Positions 1 through 8,171 of a stretch of 11,224 nucleotides of DNA are shown piece by piece. The notes under the pieces are model-generated. The model saw only the letters and a list, made by a program, of their open reading frames with translations, did not search any database and had not been told where the DNA came from. The translations under genes were made by a program, and so were the position numbers. Numbering within the stretch: the first letter of the stretch is position 1; each line of letters opens with the position of its first letter. Source of the DNA: Oscillospiraceae bacterium (GTDB lineage Bacteria > Bacillota > Clostridia > Oscillospirales > Oscillospiraceae); assembly GCA_017538775.1 (NCBI GenBank), contig JAFYIF010000093.1:1-11224 (forward strand). Reading direction: 5' to 3'.

Positions 1-525
1 GGGATAACGGCTCAGGGCCGCGCAGAGGGAGTGGACCGTGCGGCCATATTTCAGGTCGCCGCAGCAGCCCACGGTCAGGCCCCAGAAGCGGCCCTGTCTG
101 CGCCAGATGGTCAGCAGGTCCCCCAGGGTCTGGGTGGGGTGGTGGTGGCCGCCGTCCCCGGCGTTGATGACCGGGACCCCCGCCTTGCGGGAGGCCACCA
201 GCGGCGCGCCCTCCAGCGGGTGGCGCATGGCGATGATGTCCGCATACAGGCCAACGATCCGGGCCGTGTCCGCCACGCTCTCCCCTTTGGCGGCGGAGGA
301 ACTGTCCCCGCCCTCGATGCCCAGGACGCTGCCCCCCAGCTCCAGCATGGCCGCCTCGAAGCTCAGGCGCGTCCGGGTGCTGGGCTCGAAAAAGAGCGTG
401 GCCAGCTTCTTGCCGCGGCAGACTTCCGCGTAGTCCCCGGGGCGCTCCATGATGCGCTCCGCCGAGCCGATCAGGGTATAGAGTTCCTCCACGTCCAGGT
501 CCATGAAGTCGATCAGATGTCGCAT
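1..525 (-). CDS. pyrB: Aspartate carbamoyltransferase catalytic chain, 3' truncated by window edge
   Basis: Condenses carbamoyl phosphate with L-aspartate to carbamoyl-aspartate in the cytoplasm, the first committed pyrimidine step. Only the N-terminal 175 residues of an expected roughly 300 are present. They cover most of the carbamoyl-phosphate-binding domain: [13 protein letters not shown] at 45-57 (the STRTR phosphate loop), SSAAKGES at 76-83, MRHP at 100-103, [18 protein letters not shown] at 121-138 and [12 protein letters not shown] at 156-167. All are diagnostic for the family and none of the visible key residues is lost. The start ATG at 525 is preceded by a purine-rich GGGGGGAAG Shine-Dalgarno sequence, and the gene begins only 13 nt after the pyrE stop, so it is the last visible gene of the pyrimidine operon. 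Whether a regulatory chain gene (pyrI) follows cannot be seen. Confidence 0.96.
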   Translation of the reverse strand, partial: MRHLIDFMDLDVEELYTLIGSAERIMERPGDYAEVCRGKKLATLFFEPSTRTRLSFEAAMLELGGSVLGIEGGDSSSAAKGESVADTARIVGLYADIIAMRHPLEGAPLVASRKAGVPVINAGDGGHHHPTQTLGDLLTIWRRQGRFWGLTVGCCGDLKYGRTVHSLCAALSRYP

Positions 526-538
526 TTTGCTTCCCCCC

Positions 539-1177
539 TCATGCCGTCCGCCAGCCCGCGTCCTCCGGGCAGGCCCGGAAGCGCAGCAGACGCTTTACGT
601 CCTCCGGACGGATGTAGCCCTGGGCGGCGGCCAGCTCCGCCACGGTGTCAAAGTCCGTCAGGCTGTGGTTTTCCACTCCGGCGGCGGCCAGACGCTCCAG
701 GCCCTTTTGCATCCCGTAAGTGAAGATGCTCACCACTCCGAGCACCTCAGCCCCGGCTTCCCGGAGGATCTCCACCACTTCAATGACGCTTCCGCCGGTG
801 GAGATCAGGTCCTCCACCACCACAACTTTCTGACCGGGCAGCAGCCGCCCCTCGATCTGATTGCGCCGCCCGTGGTCCTTGGCCCCGGCGCGGACGTAGC
901 CCATGGGCAGGCCCATCAGGTGGGCGGTGATGGCCGCGTGGGCGATGCCCGCCGTGGAGGTGCCCATCAGCGCTTCCGCCGAGGGGTACCAGGTCTCGAT
1001 CAGCGTGCGCAGCCCTTGCTCCACGTCCGTCCGCACCGCCGGGTCGGACAGGGTCAGGCGGTTGTCGCAGTAGACCGGGCTCTGGATGCCGCTGGCCCAG
1101 GTGAAGGGTTCCTCCGGGCGGAAAAACACGGCCCGGATCTGCAGCAGGTGCGCTGCAATGCGTTTGTTCAACTCCAT
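539..1177 (-). CDS. pyrE: Orotate phosphoribosyltransferase
   Basis: Transfers the ribose 5-phosphate of PRPP to orotate to give OMP, the fifth step of UMP synthesis. The 212-residue product has the usual family length. Visible landmarks are [17 protein letters not shown] near 24-40, the catalytic-loop region [14 protein letters not shown] at 97-110 (Lys100, His102) and the PRPP-binding motif [13 protein letters not shown] at 118-130. The N-terminal pattern resembles the Bacillus/Clostridium type of PyrE rather than the enterobacterial one. The ATG at 1177 follows AGGGGAGAG at good spacing and lies 22 nt downstream of the pyrF stop; pyrB begins 13 nt after its own stop. The enzyme works directly before PyrF, whose gene is immediately upstream in the operon. 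Family assignment is firm. Confidence 0.97.
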   Translation of the reverse strand: MELNKRIAAHLLQIRAVFFRPEEPFTWASGIQSPVYCDNRLTLSDPAVRTDVEQGLRTLIETWYPSAEALMGTSTAGIAHAAITAHLMGLPMGYVRAGAKDHGRRNQIEGRLLPGQKVVVVEDLISTGGSVIEVVEILREAGAEVLGVVSIFTYGMQKGLERLAAAGVENHSLTDFDTVAELAAAQGYIRPEDVKRLLRFRACPEDAGWRTA

Positions 1178-1199
1178 CTTCTCTCTCCCCTGCTTTCAA

Positions 1200-1907
1200 T
1201 CATGCATCGACGAATTCCGTCAGGCAGCGCCGCCAGGCCTCCACCGGGTCGGCGGCGGCGGTGATGGGTCTGCCCACCACGATGTAGTCGCTGCCCAGCT
1301 CCCGCGCCCGGGCGGGGCTGGTGACGCGGCGCTGGTCGTCTGCGGCGCTGCCGGCGAAGCGGACGCCGGGGGTGACGGCCAGAAAGTCCGCCCCGCAGCG
1401 CTTGTGGATCATGCCCGCCTCCAGCGGGGAGCATACCACCCCGTCCAGCCCGGCCAGGCTGGCGTTCTCCGCGTAGTGGGCGATGACCTCCTCCATCTCC
1501 TCCCGGATCCAGAGGTCCCGCTCCAGGTGGAGGCTGTCCGTGCTGGTGAGCAGCGTCACGGCCAGCAGCAAAGGCCGCGTGCCGTCGGGCCGCGTCAGGC
1601 CCTCCAGCGCCGCCTCCATCATCGGGATGGTCCCCGCCGCGTGGAGGTTGCAGATGTCCGCCCCCAGCCCGGACAGCACCCGCATGGCGGCGCGCACGGT
1701 GTTGGGGATGTCGTGCAGCTTCAGGTCCAGGAAGATGCGGTAATCCCGGTCTTTCAGCTCCCGCACGATGTCCGGCCCGGCGCTGTAAAAGAGCTCCATG
1801 CCGATTTTCAGGAAAGGCTTGCGCGCCTCCCCGTCAAAGCGTTTCAAAAAGTCCAGCACCTGCTCCCGTCCGGGAAAATCGCAGGCGATGATCACGTCCT
1901 TACCCAT
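1200..1907 (-). CDS. pyrF: Orotidine 5'-phosphate decarboxylase
   Basis: Decarboxylates OMP to UMP, the last step of de novo pyrimidine synthesis. The 235-residue single-domain TIM-barrel protein has normal length. Its signature is FLDLKLHDIPNT at 59-70, containing the catalytic Asp61-Lys63-Asp66 array, with substrate-binding Lys34 in FLKIGMELF, VTPGVRF in the middle and the phosphate-binding VVGRPIT at 210-216. The ATG at 1907 overlaps the end of pyrD by 8 nt (positions 1900-1907), and its AGGAGG Shine-Dalgarno is formed by the last codons of pyrD, so translation is probably coupled. The short form next to pyrD and pyrE is the bacterial group 1 enzyme, not the long mycobacterial type. Confidence 0.97.
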   Translation of the reverse strand: MGKDVIIACDFPGREQVLDFLKRFDGEARKPFLKIGMELFYSAGPDIVRELKDRDYRIFLDLKLHDIPNTVRAAMRVLSGLGADICNLHAAGTIPMMEAALEGLTRPDGTRPLLLAVTLLTSTDSLHLERDLWIREEMEEVIAHYAENASLAGLDGVVCSPLEAGMIHKRCGADFLAVTPGVRFAGSAADDQRRVTSPARARELGSDYIVVGRPITAAADPVEAWRRCLTEFVDA

Positions 1908-2817
1908 GTGCGCCTCCTATGATCTCTCTCAGGCTTTCGATTCCATATCGTTCCATGGCCTCCGGCAGGGCCGCCACGATGTCCCGGCAGGCGAAGGGGT
2001 CCACCAGATTGGCCGCCCCCACCTGCACCGCCGTGGCCCCGGCCAGCAGCATTTCCAGCACGTCCTCGGCGCTGGAGACGCCGCCCATGCCCACCACCGG
2101 GAGGTCCACGGCCTGGCTGACCTGCCAGACCATCCGCAGGGCCAGGGGGAAGACGCCGGGGCCGCTCATGCCCCCGGTGCCGTTGGCCAGGATGGGCCGG
2201 CGGCGGCGCAGGTCGATGCGCATCCCCAGCAGGGTGTTGATCAGGCTCAGGCCGTCGGCTCCCGCGTCCGCGCAGGCCCGGGCGATGGACACGATGTCCG
2301 TCACATTGGGGCTGAGCTTCACCAGCACCGGCTTGTCCGTCACGGCGCGCACCGCCGCCGTCACTGCGGCGGCCTGGCGCGGGTCGGTGCCGAAGCTCAT
2401 GCCCCCGCCGTGGACGTTGGGACAGGAGATGTTCACCTCCAGCCAGCCCACCTGGGGACAGGGGGCCAGGCGTTCCGCCACGGCTCGGTATTCCTCAATG
2501 GAAAAGCCGCTGATGTTTGCCAGAATCGGCTTGCGGAAGACTTTGGAGAGCTTGGGCAGCTCCTCGGTCACCACCGCCTCCACGCCGGGGTTTTGCAGGC
2601 CGACGGCGTTCAGCATCCCCCCGGCGTACTCCGCGATGCGGGGCGTGGGGTTGCCGAAGCGGGGGTGGAGCGTCGTGCCCTTGCAGGAGAAGCTGCCCAG
2701 GCAGTTGATGTCGTAGAGCTCCGCGAATTCATAGCCGTAGCCGAAGCAGCCGCTGGCGGGGATCACCGGGTTGTCCAGCTCCACGCCGCAGAGCGTCACG
2801 CGCAGATCCCTTACCAT
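1900..2817 (-). CDS. pyrD: Dihydroorotate dehydrogenase, class 1B catalytic subunit
   Basis: Oxidises dihydroorotate to orotate with bound FMN. The 305-residue product matches class 1 cytoplasmic enzymes. Landmarks are NPVIPASGCFGYG at 16-28, Lys46 in SCKGTT, the substrate loop NAVGLQNPGVE at 70-80 and VNISCPNVHGG at 128-138. In that last motif Cys132 is the expected catalytic base; class 2 membrane enzymes have Ser there. The C-terminal FMN-phosphate region GMGGVSSAEDVLEMLLAGATAVQVG is also present. The pyrK gene directly upstream identifies subclass 1B, which passes electrons through PyrK to NAD+. The ATG at 2817 overlaps the pyrK stop by 7 nt and follows AAGGAGGAA. No membrane segment is visible. 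Confidence 0.96.
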   Translation of the reverse strand: MVRDLRVTLCGVELDNPVIPASGCFGYGYEFAELYDINCLGSFSCKGTTLHPRFGNPTPRIAEYAGGMLNAVGLQNPGVEAVVTEELPKLSKVFRKPILANISGFSIEEYRAVAERLAPCPQVGWLEVNISCPNVHGGGMSFGTDPRQAAAVTAAVRAVTDKPVLVKLSPNVTDIVSIARACADAGADGLSLINTLLGMRIDLRRRRPILANGTGGMSGPGVFPLALRMVWQVSQAVDLPVVGMGGVSSAEDVLEMLLAGATAVQVGAANLVDPFACRDIVAALPEAMERYGIESLREIIGGAHG

Positions 2818-3545
2818 GGCAGTTCCTCCTTGTCCAGCACCGGCCCCTCCCGGCAGAGGCGTTTGGGTCCATTCCGGGTCTGGCAGCTGCAGCCCATGCA
2901 GGCCCCGAAGCCGCAGCCCATGCGCTCCTCCAGGCTGAACTGCCCGCCGGTGGCGCAGCGCTCGTACACCGCCCGGAGCATGGGCTCCGGCCCGCAGGCG
3001 CAGACGTGGCTGTAGTCTCCGGCCCGGTCCATGCCGTCGGTCACCAGGCCCCTAAGACCCAGGGAGCCGTCCGCCGTGCAGACCGTCACAGGGACCCCCA
3101 GGGCGGCGAAGTCCTCAAGCAAAATCGCCTCGGATGCCGTGTTGAAGCCCAGCACGGCCAGGGGCTTGCTCCCCTGCCCGACCAGGCGTTTTGCCAGGCC
3201 GTAAAGGGGCGGGACCCCCACGCCGCCGCCCAGCAGCAGGGGGCGCGGGCCGCACTTGCTCAGGTCGTAGCCGTTTCCAAGGCCCGTCAGGACATCCAGC
3301 TTCGTGCCCACCGGACAGCCGCGCAGGGCGGCGGTGCCTTTGCCCTGAACTTTATAGATCAGGCGCAGCGTCCCCTCCCCCCAGTCGCAGACGGAGATGG
3401 GGCGGCGCAGATAGAAGCCCGGAATCCGGAGGTCCACGAACTGGCCCGGCGCGGTGACGGCGGACGTGTCCCCCGCCAGACGCAGCTCGTAAATGTCCCG
3501 GGCGATCCGGCGGTTGGACCGGATCTCAAACAATACCTGCTGCAT
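2811..3545 (-). CDS. pyrK: Dihydroorotate dehydrogenase electron transfer subunit (FAD, [2Fe-2S])
   Basis: Partner of PyrD in the NAD-dependent heterotetrameric dihydroorotate dehydrogenase; it carries electrons from FMN through an iron-sulfur cluster and FAD to NAD+. The 244 residues are close to the usual 250 or so. The N-terminal ferredoxin-reductase-type FAD domain has PGQFVDLR and RRPISVCDW. The central nucleotide-binding domain has PLLLGGGVGVPPLYGLAKRL, and CACGPEPMLRAV lies further on. The C-terminal cluster ligands are Cys211, Cys216, Cys219 and Cys231 (C-x4-C-x2-C-x11-C). The ATG at 3545 lies inside the end of carB, giving a 20-nt overlap; the Shine-Dalgarno is only a modest GGAAG. 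The frame shift relative to carB and the intact domains argue that the overlap is genuine. Confidence 0.95.
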   Translation of the reverse strand: MQQVLFEIRSNRRIARDIYELRLAGDTSAVTAPGQFVDLRIPGFYLRRPISVCDWGEGTLRLIYKVQGKGTAALRGCPVGTKLDVLTGLGNGYDLSKCGPRPLLLGGGVGVPPLYGLAKRLVGQGSKPLAVLGFNTASEAILLEDFAALGVPVTVCTADGSLGLRGLVTDGMDRAGDYSHVCACGPEPMLRAVYERCATGGQFSLEERMGCGFGACMGCSCQTRNGPKRLCREGPVLDKEELPW

Positions 3546-6500
3546 GGTCTTCCGTAGGGAACGCCGTCCCCGGCGTTCCGCCCATGTCGATGGTGCTGAT
3601 GGGCAGGGTCATGTCCTCCAGCACGTCCAGGACGATGCGCACGGTGTCCAGGTTGGTGAACATCGTGACGCCGTTTTCCACCGCGCAGCGGCGGATGGCC
3701 TCGCCGTCGTGGAAGTGGGTGCCGGAGGTGATGGTGCGGGTGTTCACCACATAGCTGACATAGCCCGCCCGGATGGACTCCAAAATCTCCTGGCTGCCCT
3801 CGCTGAGCTTGCCCCGGACCCGGGTGCGGATGCCGTGTTCCTTGAGGAAGGCCGCCGTGCCCGCCGTGGCCTCGATGTTGAAGCCCATGTCGTAGAAGCG
3901 GCGGACCAGGGGCAGGGCCTCGGCCTTGTCCTCCGTGGCAATGGTCACCAGCACGGTGCCGTAACTCTTGAGCTTCATCCCGGCGGCCTGGAGGCTCTTG
4001 AACATGGCCCGGTAGAGCTTGTCGTCATAGCCGATGGCCTCGCCGGTGCTCTTCATCTCCGGGCTGAGATAGGCGTCCAGGCCCCGGATCTTGGCGAAGG
4101 AGAAGACCGGGGTCTTCACATACCAGCGCTTTTTCTCCTCCGGGTAGAGGGAGAAGATGCCCTGCTCTTTCAGGCTCCGGCCCAGAATCACCTCCGTGGC
4201 GATGTCGGCCAGAGACCAGCCGGTGGCCTTGCTCAGGAAGGGCACGGTGCGGCTGGAGCGGGGATTCACTTCGATGATGTAGACCTTGTCCTGCTTGTCC
4301 ACGATGAACTGGATATTATACAATCCCTTGATGCCCACGCCCAGGCCCAGCTTTTTCGCGTAGGTCAGGATGGTGCCCTTCACTTTGTCGGAGATGGAGA
4401 AGGCGGGATAGACGCTGATGGAGTCGCCGGAGTGGACGCCGGTGCGCTCTACCAGTTCCATGATACCCGGCACGAACACGTCCTGTCCGTCGCAGATGGC
4501 GTCCACCTCCACCTCGCGGCCGGCGATGTATTTGTCCACCAGCACGGGCTTGTCCTCGTCGATCTCCACGGCGGTCTTGAGATAGCGCCGCAGCATGGCC
4601 TCGTCCGCCACGATCTCCATGGCCCGGCCGCCCAGCACGAAGGAGGGGCGCACCAGCACGGGGTAGCCGATCTCCTCCGCGGCCCGGACGCCGTCCTCGA
4701 TGTGGGTGACGGCGGTGCCCTTCGGCTGGGGGATGCCCAGGCGCAGCAGCAGCTTTTCAAACTGGTCCCGGTCCTCCGCCCGGTCGATGGCCTCCACGTC
4801 GGTGCCGATGATCTGCACGCCCCGCTCCATCAAAGGCCGTGCCAGGTTGATGGCAGTCTGTCCGCCCAGAGAGGCGATGACGCCCTCGGGCTGCTCGTAG
4901 TCCAGAATCGCCATGACATCCTCCGGCGTCAGCGGCTCGAAGTAGAGCTTGTCCGCCGTGGTGTAGTCGGTGGAGACGGTCTCCGGGTTGTTGTTGATGA
5001 TGATGGACTCATAGCCCGCCCGGCGGATGGTCTGCACCGCGTGGACGGTGGAGTAGTCGAACTCCACGCCCTGGCCGATGCGGATGGGACCCGCGCCCAG
5101 GACCACGATCTTCTTTTTGTCGGTCAGGCGGCTCTCGTTTTTCAGCTCCGGGTCCAGCAGATGCAGGTAGGTGGAGTAGAGATAGGCGATGTATTTCCCG
5201 GTGTGCAGGGTGTCCACCATGCGGAACACCGGGGTCAGGCCCGCGGCCTTGCGCTGGCGGTAGACCTCCAGCTCCTCCCGCTCCCAAAGCTTTGCAATGA
5301 ACTTGTCGGAAAAGCCCATGGTCTTGGCGGCCAGCAGCGCCCGCTCGTCCCCCGGGCGGCTTTGCAAAATGCGCTCCATCTCCACGATGTCGGACAGGCA
5401 GTTCAGGAAGAGCTCCGTGATCATCGTGACCCGGTGCAGCTCCTCCACCGTGTGGTCCCGGCGCAGAAGCTCCGTCACGGCGAAGATGCCGTCGTCCCGG
5501 TACTCGTTCAGGTAGTCCAGAATGGCCGCGTCGGACATGGCGTCAAACTTGGGGCTGTAGAGGTGACAGACCCCGGTCTCCAGGCTGCGGACGGATTTCA
5601 GGAAGCACTCGGCCAGGGTGCCGCCGATGCCCATGACCTCGCCGGTGGCCTTCATCTGGGTGCCCAGGGTGTTGGGGGCACCGGCAAATTTGTCGAAGGG
5701 GAAGCGGGGGAATTTCGCCACGATGTAGTCCAGAGACGGCTCCATGGCCGCGTTGCCCCCCGCCACGGGGATCTCGTCCAGGGTCATGCCCACGGCCACC
5801 TTGGCCGTCACCCTGGCGATGGGGTAGCCGCTGGCCTTGCTGGCCAGGGCGGAGGAGCGGGAGACCCGGGGGTTCACTTCGATCAGATAATATTCGCTGC
5901 TGGTCGGGTTCAGGGCGAACTGCACGTTGCAACCGCCGCAGACCCCCAGGGCGCGGATCAGTTTCAGCGCCGCGCTGTTCAGCATGTCCAGGTCCTCCGG
6001 GCTGAGGCTCAGGATCGGGGCCACCACCACGCTGTCGCCGGTGTGGACGCCCACCGGGTCCACGTTCTCCATGCCGCAGACCGTGATGGCCCGGTCGGTG
6101 CCGTCCCGCATGACCTCAAATTCGATCTCCTTGTAGCCCTTGACGCTCTTCTCCACCAGCACCTGGTGGACCGGGGAGAGGGCGAAGCCGTGCATCGCCA
6201 CCTCTTCCAGCTCCGTCTCGTCGTTGGCGAAGCCGCCGCCGGTGCCGCCCAGGGTGAAGGCCGGGCGCAGCACCACCGGATAGCCGATGCGCGCCGCCGC
6301 CGCCTTCGCCTCCTCCACGGAGTAGGTGATCTCGCTGGGGATGACCGGCTCGCCGATGCGCTGGCACAGCTCCTTGAACTGCTCCCGGTCCTCCGCCATT
6401 TCGATGCTGGCCGAGGGGGTGCCCAGCAGCTCCACCCGGCACTCGTTCAGGACGCCGTTCTTCTCCAGCGCCATGGCCAGGTTCAGGCCCGTCTGGCCGC

Positions 6501-6768
6501 CCAGGCCGGGGATGATGGCGTCCGGGCGCTCCCGCCGCAGAATGCGGGCCACGTATTCCAGGGTCAGAGGCTCCATATAGACCTTGTCGGCGATGGCGGT
6601 GTCGGTCATGATGGTGGCGGGGTTGGAGTTCACCAGCACCACCTCATAGCCCTCCTCCTTCAGCGCCAGGCAGGCCTGGGTGCCCGCGTAGTCGAACTCC
6701 GCCGCCTGTCCGATGACGATGGGGCCGGAGCCGATGATCAGAATTTTCTTGAGATCCGTCCGTTTCAT
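3526..6768 (-). CDS. carB: Carbamoyl-phosphate synthase large subunit
   Basis: Makes carbamoyl phosphate from bicarbonate, ammonia and two ATP. The 1080 residues cover the full family length. The first ATP-grasp half starts with KILIIGSGPIVIGQAAEFDY and includes NSNPATIMTD. An oligomerisation region follows at about 400-550. The second ATP-grasp half starts near 555 with VVLGAGPIRIGQGVEFDYS and NNNPETVSTD. A C-terminal MGS-like allosteric domain begins at about 936 (TAGTAAFL, VVNTRTITSG, IRRCA). The ATG at 6768 was chosen because it directly precedes the conserved MKRTDLKKILIIGSG start, follows GGAGGG, and overlaps the pyrC stop as ATGA; a longer in-frame start at 6840 would lie within pyrC. 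The glutaminase partner carA, often next to carB, is not in the window. CarB alone can use free ammonia in known systems, so either an unlinked carA or ammonia supply is needed. Confidence 0.97.
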   Translation of the reverse strand: MKRTDLKKILIIGSGPIVIGQAAEFDYAGTQACLALKEEGYEVVLVNSNPATIMTDTAIADKVYMEPLTLEYVARILRRERPDAIIPGLGGQTGLNLAMALEKNGVLNECRVELLGTPSASIEMAEDREQFKELCQRIGEPVIPSEITYSVEEAKAAAARIGYPVVLRPAFTLGGTGGGFANDETELEEVAMHGFALSPVHQVLVEKSVKGYKEIEFEVMRDGTDRAITVCGMENVDPVGVHTGDSVVVAPILSLSPEDLDMLNSAALKLIRALGVCGGCNVQFALNPTSSEYYLIEVNPRVSRSSALASKASGYPIARVTAKVAVGMTLDEIPVAGGNAAMEPSLDYIVAKFPRFPFDKFAGAPNTLGTQMKATGEVMGIGGTLAECFLKSVRSLETGVCHLYSPKFDAMSDAAILDYLNEYRDDGIFAVTELLRRDHTVEELHRVTMITELFLNCLSDIVEMERILQSRPGDERALLAAKTMGFSDKFIAKLWEREELEVYRQRKAAGLTPVFRMVDTLHTGKYIAYLYSTYLHLLDPELKNESRLTDKKKIVVLGAGPIRIGQGVEFDYSTVHAVQTIRRAGYESIIINNNPETVSTDYTTADKLYFEPLTPEDVMAILDYEQPEGVIASLGGQTAINLARPLMERGVQIIGTDVEAIDRAEDRDQFEKLLLRLGIPQPKGTAVTHIEDGVRAAEEIGYPVLVRPSFVLGGRAMEIVADEAMLRRYLKTAVEIDEDKPVLVDKYIAGREVEVDAICDGQDVFVPGIMELVERTGVHSGDSISVYPAFSISDKVKGTILTYAKKLGLGVGIKGLYNIQFIVDKQDKVYIIEVNPRSSRTVPFLSKATGWSLADIATEVILGRSLKEQGIFSLYPEEKKRWYVKTPVFSFAKIRGLDAYLSPEMKSTGEAIGYDDKLYRAMFKSLQAAGMKLKSYGTVLVTIATEDKAEALPLVRRFYDMGFNIEATAGTAAFLKEHGIRTRVRGKLSEGSQEILESIRAGYVSYVVNTRTITSGTHFHDGEAIRRCAVENGVTMFTNLDTVRIVLDVLEDMTLPISTIDMGGTPGTAFPTEDHAAGIV

Positions 6769-8063
6769 TGCACGCCCTCCATAGTATCCGTAGTATCCCG
6801 CACGATGCTCCCGTCGTCCCAGACGACGGCCCCGCCGCACACGGTCATGCGGCAGCGCCCGGCGACGCGCCAGCCCGCGAAGGGCGTGGCCCGCCCCCGG
6901 CTCAGGAATTCCGCCGGGTCAATGTCGTATTCCGCCTCCAGGTCCCAGACGGAGAAGTCCGCCGGGGCCCCCGCCTCCAGGGGACTGCCCAGCCCGAACA
7001 GGGTCTGCGCCCTGCCACAGAGAAGTTCCACCAGCCGCGCCAGGCTGATGTGGCCGGGCCGGACCAGGTGGGTGTAGAGCAGCGGAAAGGCGATCTCCAG
7101 GCCCACCACGCCCATGGCGCTTTTCTCCAGGCCCCGGCTTTTTTCCTCCGCGCTGTGGGGCGCGTGGTCCGTGGCCACCAGGTCGACGGTCCCGTCCCGC
7201 AGCCCCTCCAGCAGCGCCGCCCGGTCCTCCGGGCTCCGGAGCGGGGGGTTCATCTTAAAGCGCCCGTCCTCCTGCAGGGCCGTCTCGTCCAGCAGCAGAT
7301 AGTGGGGCGCGGTCTCACAGCTCACGGGCAGGCCCTCGGCCTTGGCACGGCGGATTAGCTCCACGCTCTCCTTGGTGGAGATGTGGCAGACGTGGTAGGC
7401 GCAGCCGGTCTCCCGCACCAGCTGGAGGTCCCGGGCGATGGGGCCCCACTCGCTCTCAGAGCAGATGCCCCGGTGTCCGTGGGACAGGGCGTAGGCCCCG
7501 TCATGGATGTAGCCGCCGCGGAGCAGGGCGTTGTCCTCGCAGTGGGCGGCAATGCGCTTGCCCAGGCGTTTGGCCTCCCGCATGGCCGAGTACATCATCT
7601 CCTGACTCTGGACCCCCTTGCCGTCGTCGGAAAAGCCCGCCACAAAGGGCGCCATGGCCGCCATGTCCGACAGCTCCAGGCCGAACTCCCCTTTTGTGAT
7701 CGCCCCGTAGGGGACGCAGCGGATCACGCTGTCCCGGCGTATGATTGAAAGCTGGGCTTCCAGATGCGCCGCGCTGTCCGGCACGGGTTTCAGGTTCGGC
7801 ATCGGGCAGACCGTGGTATAGCCCCCCCGGGCCGCGGCGCGGGAGGAGGCGGCCACCGTGTCTTTATACGAAAAACCCGGCTCACGGAAATGCACATGCA
7901 CGTCCGTGAAGCCGGGAAAAACGGTGAGGCCGTGAAGATCCAGGGTGGGGAGTTTGCGCCCCGTTTCGGAGACAAGTCTGCCGTCGGAAATGCGCAGATC
8001 CCGACGGACCGCCCGTCCGTCGTTGGCGTCGTATACCGCTGCGCCGCGCAGGACTGCTTCCAT
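6765..8063 (-). CDS. pyrC: Dihydroorotase, type I
   Basis: Cyclises carbamoyl-aspartate to dihydroorotate. The 432-residue amidohydrolase is of the Bacillus type. Metal and catalytic residues are visible at spacings matching my recollection of the Bacillus enzyme: His56 and His58 in DVHVHFREPG, Asp147 in FSDDGKG, His174 in AAHCEDN, His227 in VCHIST and Asp299 in VATDHAPHS. The ATG at 8063 was preferred over an in-frame ATG at 8108 for two reasons. It has a GGAGAGGAT Shine-Dalgarno, and the predicted promoter (-10 at 8099-8104) would start transcription downstream of 8108. It is the first gene of the operon and its stop overlaps carB by 4 nt. A catalytically dead dihydroorotase-like protein is excluded by the intact ligands. 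Confidence 0.96.
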   Translation of the reverse strand: MEAVLRGAAVYDANDGRAVRRDLRISDGRLVSETGRKLPTLDLHGLTVFPGFTDVHVHFREPGFSYKDTVAASSRAAARGGYTTVCPMPNLKPVPDSAAHLEAQLSIIRRDSVIRCVPYGAITKGEFGLELSDMAAMAPFVAGFSDDGKGVQSQEMMYSAMREAKRLGKRIAAHCEDNALLRGGYIHDGAYALSHGHRGICSESEWGPIARDLQLVRETGCAYHVCHISTKESVELIRRAKAEGLPVSCETAPHYLLLDETALQEDGRFKMNPPLRSPEDRAALLEGLRDGTVDLVATDHAPHSAEEKSRGLEKSAMGVVGLEIAFPLLYTHLVRPGHISLARLVELLCGRAQTLFGLGSPLEAGAPADFSVWDLEAEYDIDPAEFLSRGRATPFAGWRVAGRCRMTVCGGAVVWDDGSIVRDTTDTMEGVQ

Positions 8064-8090
8064 ATCCTCTCCGCTCCCTTCCAACTCAAA

Positions 8091-8151
8091 TTTTTGCAAG
8101 AATAACACAGCAAAGGGGAGAAATCAAGCGCAGTCCCCGGCTTTTTTGCAA
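8091..8151. repeat. Pair of direct TTTTTGCAA repeats around the pyrC promoter
   Basis: The 9-bp sequence TTTTTGCAA (TTGCAAAAA on the pyrC coding strand) occurs at 8091-8099, across the predicted pyrC start site, and at 8143-8151, upstream of the -35. The copies are 52 bp apart, about five helical turns, so they lie on the same DNA face. This would suit a dimeric or looping regulator, but the regulator is unknown and chance recurrence of an A/T run with GCAA is possible. Confidence 0.35.
8099..8127 (-). promoter_or_regulatory. Predicted pyrC operon promoter
   Basis: Read on the minus strand: a -35 of TTGATT (8127-8122), a 17-nt spacer, and a -10 of TATTCT (8104-8099) preceded by TG one base upstream, that is, an extended -10. 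Each hexamer matches the sigma-A consensus at 4 of 6 positions. Transcription would begin in the A run at about 8093-8091, giving a leader of about 29 nt. That is too short for a PyrR-type antiterminator/terminator, and no such structure is seen. If the first base is 8092 the RNA starts AAUUUG. Prediction only. Confidence 0.6.
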
Positions 8152-8167
8152 TCTTGTCAGGATTGCA
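8147..8167. promoter_or_regulatory. Inverted repeat upstream of pyrC, possible operator
   Basis: TGCAATC (8147-8153) and GATTGCA (8161-8167) form a perfect 7-bp inverted repeat around a 7-bp spacer. It lies about 20 bp upstream of the predicted pyrC -35 and about 73 bp upstream of the purE -35. No T run follows it on either strand, so it is not an intrinsic terminator. Symmetry, position and the overlap with one TTGCAAAAA copy fit a binding site for a dimeric regulator. It does not match the Bacillus PurR box or the E. coli PurR site as I know them. Confidence 0.35.
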
Positions 8168-8171
8168 CAAT

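Noticed and set aside
6769..6840. A 24-residue N-terminal extension of CarB from an in-frame ATG at 6840.
   Set aside because: The extension lies inside pyrC, is Arg/Gly/Tyr-rich and unlike CarB; the ATG at 6768 has a good ribosome-binding site and the conserved start.
3493..7077. A very long plus-strand open frame of about 1190 codons antisense to carB and pyrC.
   Set aside because: It mirrors genes with strong family motifs; its translation is rich in His, Val, Gln, Gly and Ala with no recognisable domain. In GC-rich DNA the antisense frame of a real gene stays open by codon bias.
8064..8108. A longer PyrC starting at 8108.
   Set aside because: The start would lie upstream of the predicted transcription start and overlap the -10; the ATG at 8063 has its own ribosome-binding site and matches the family N-terminus.
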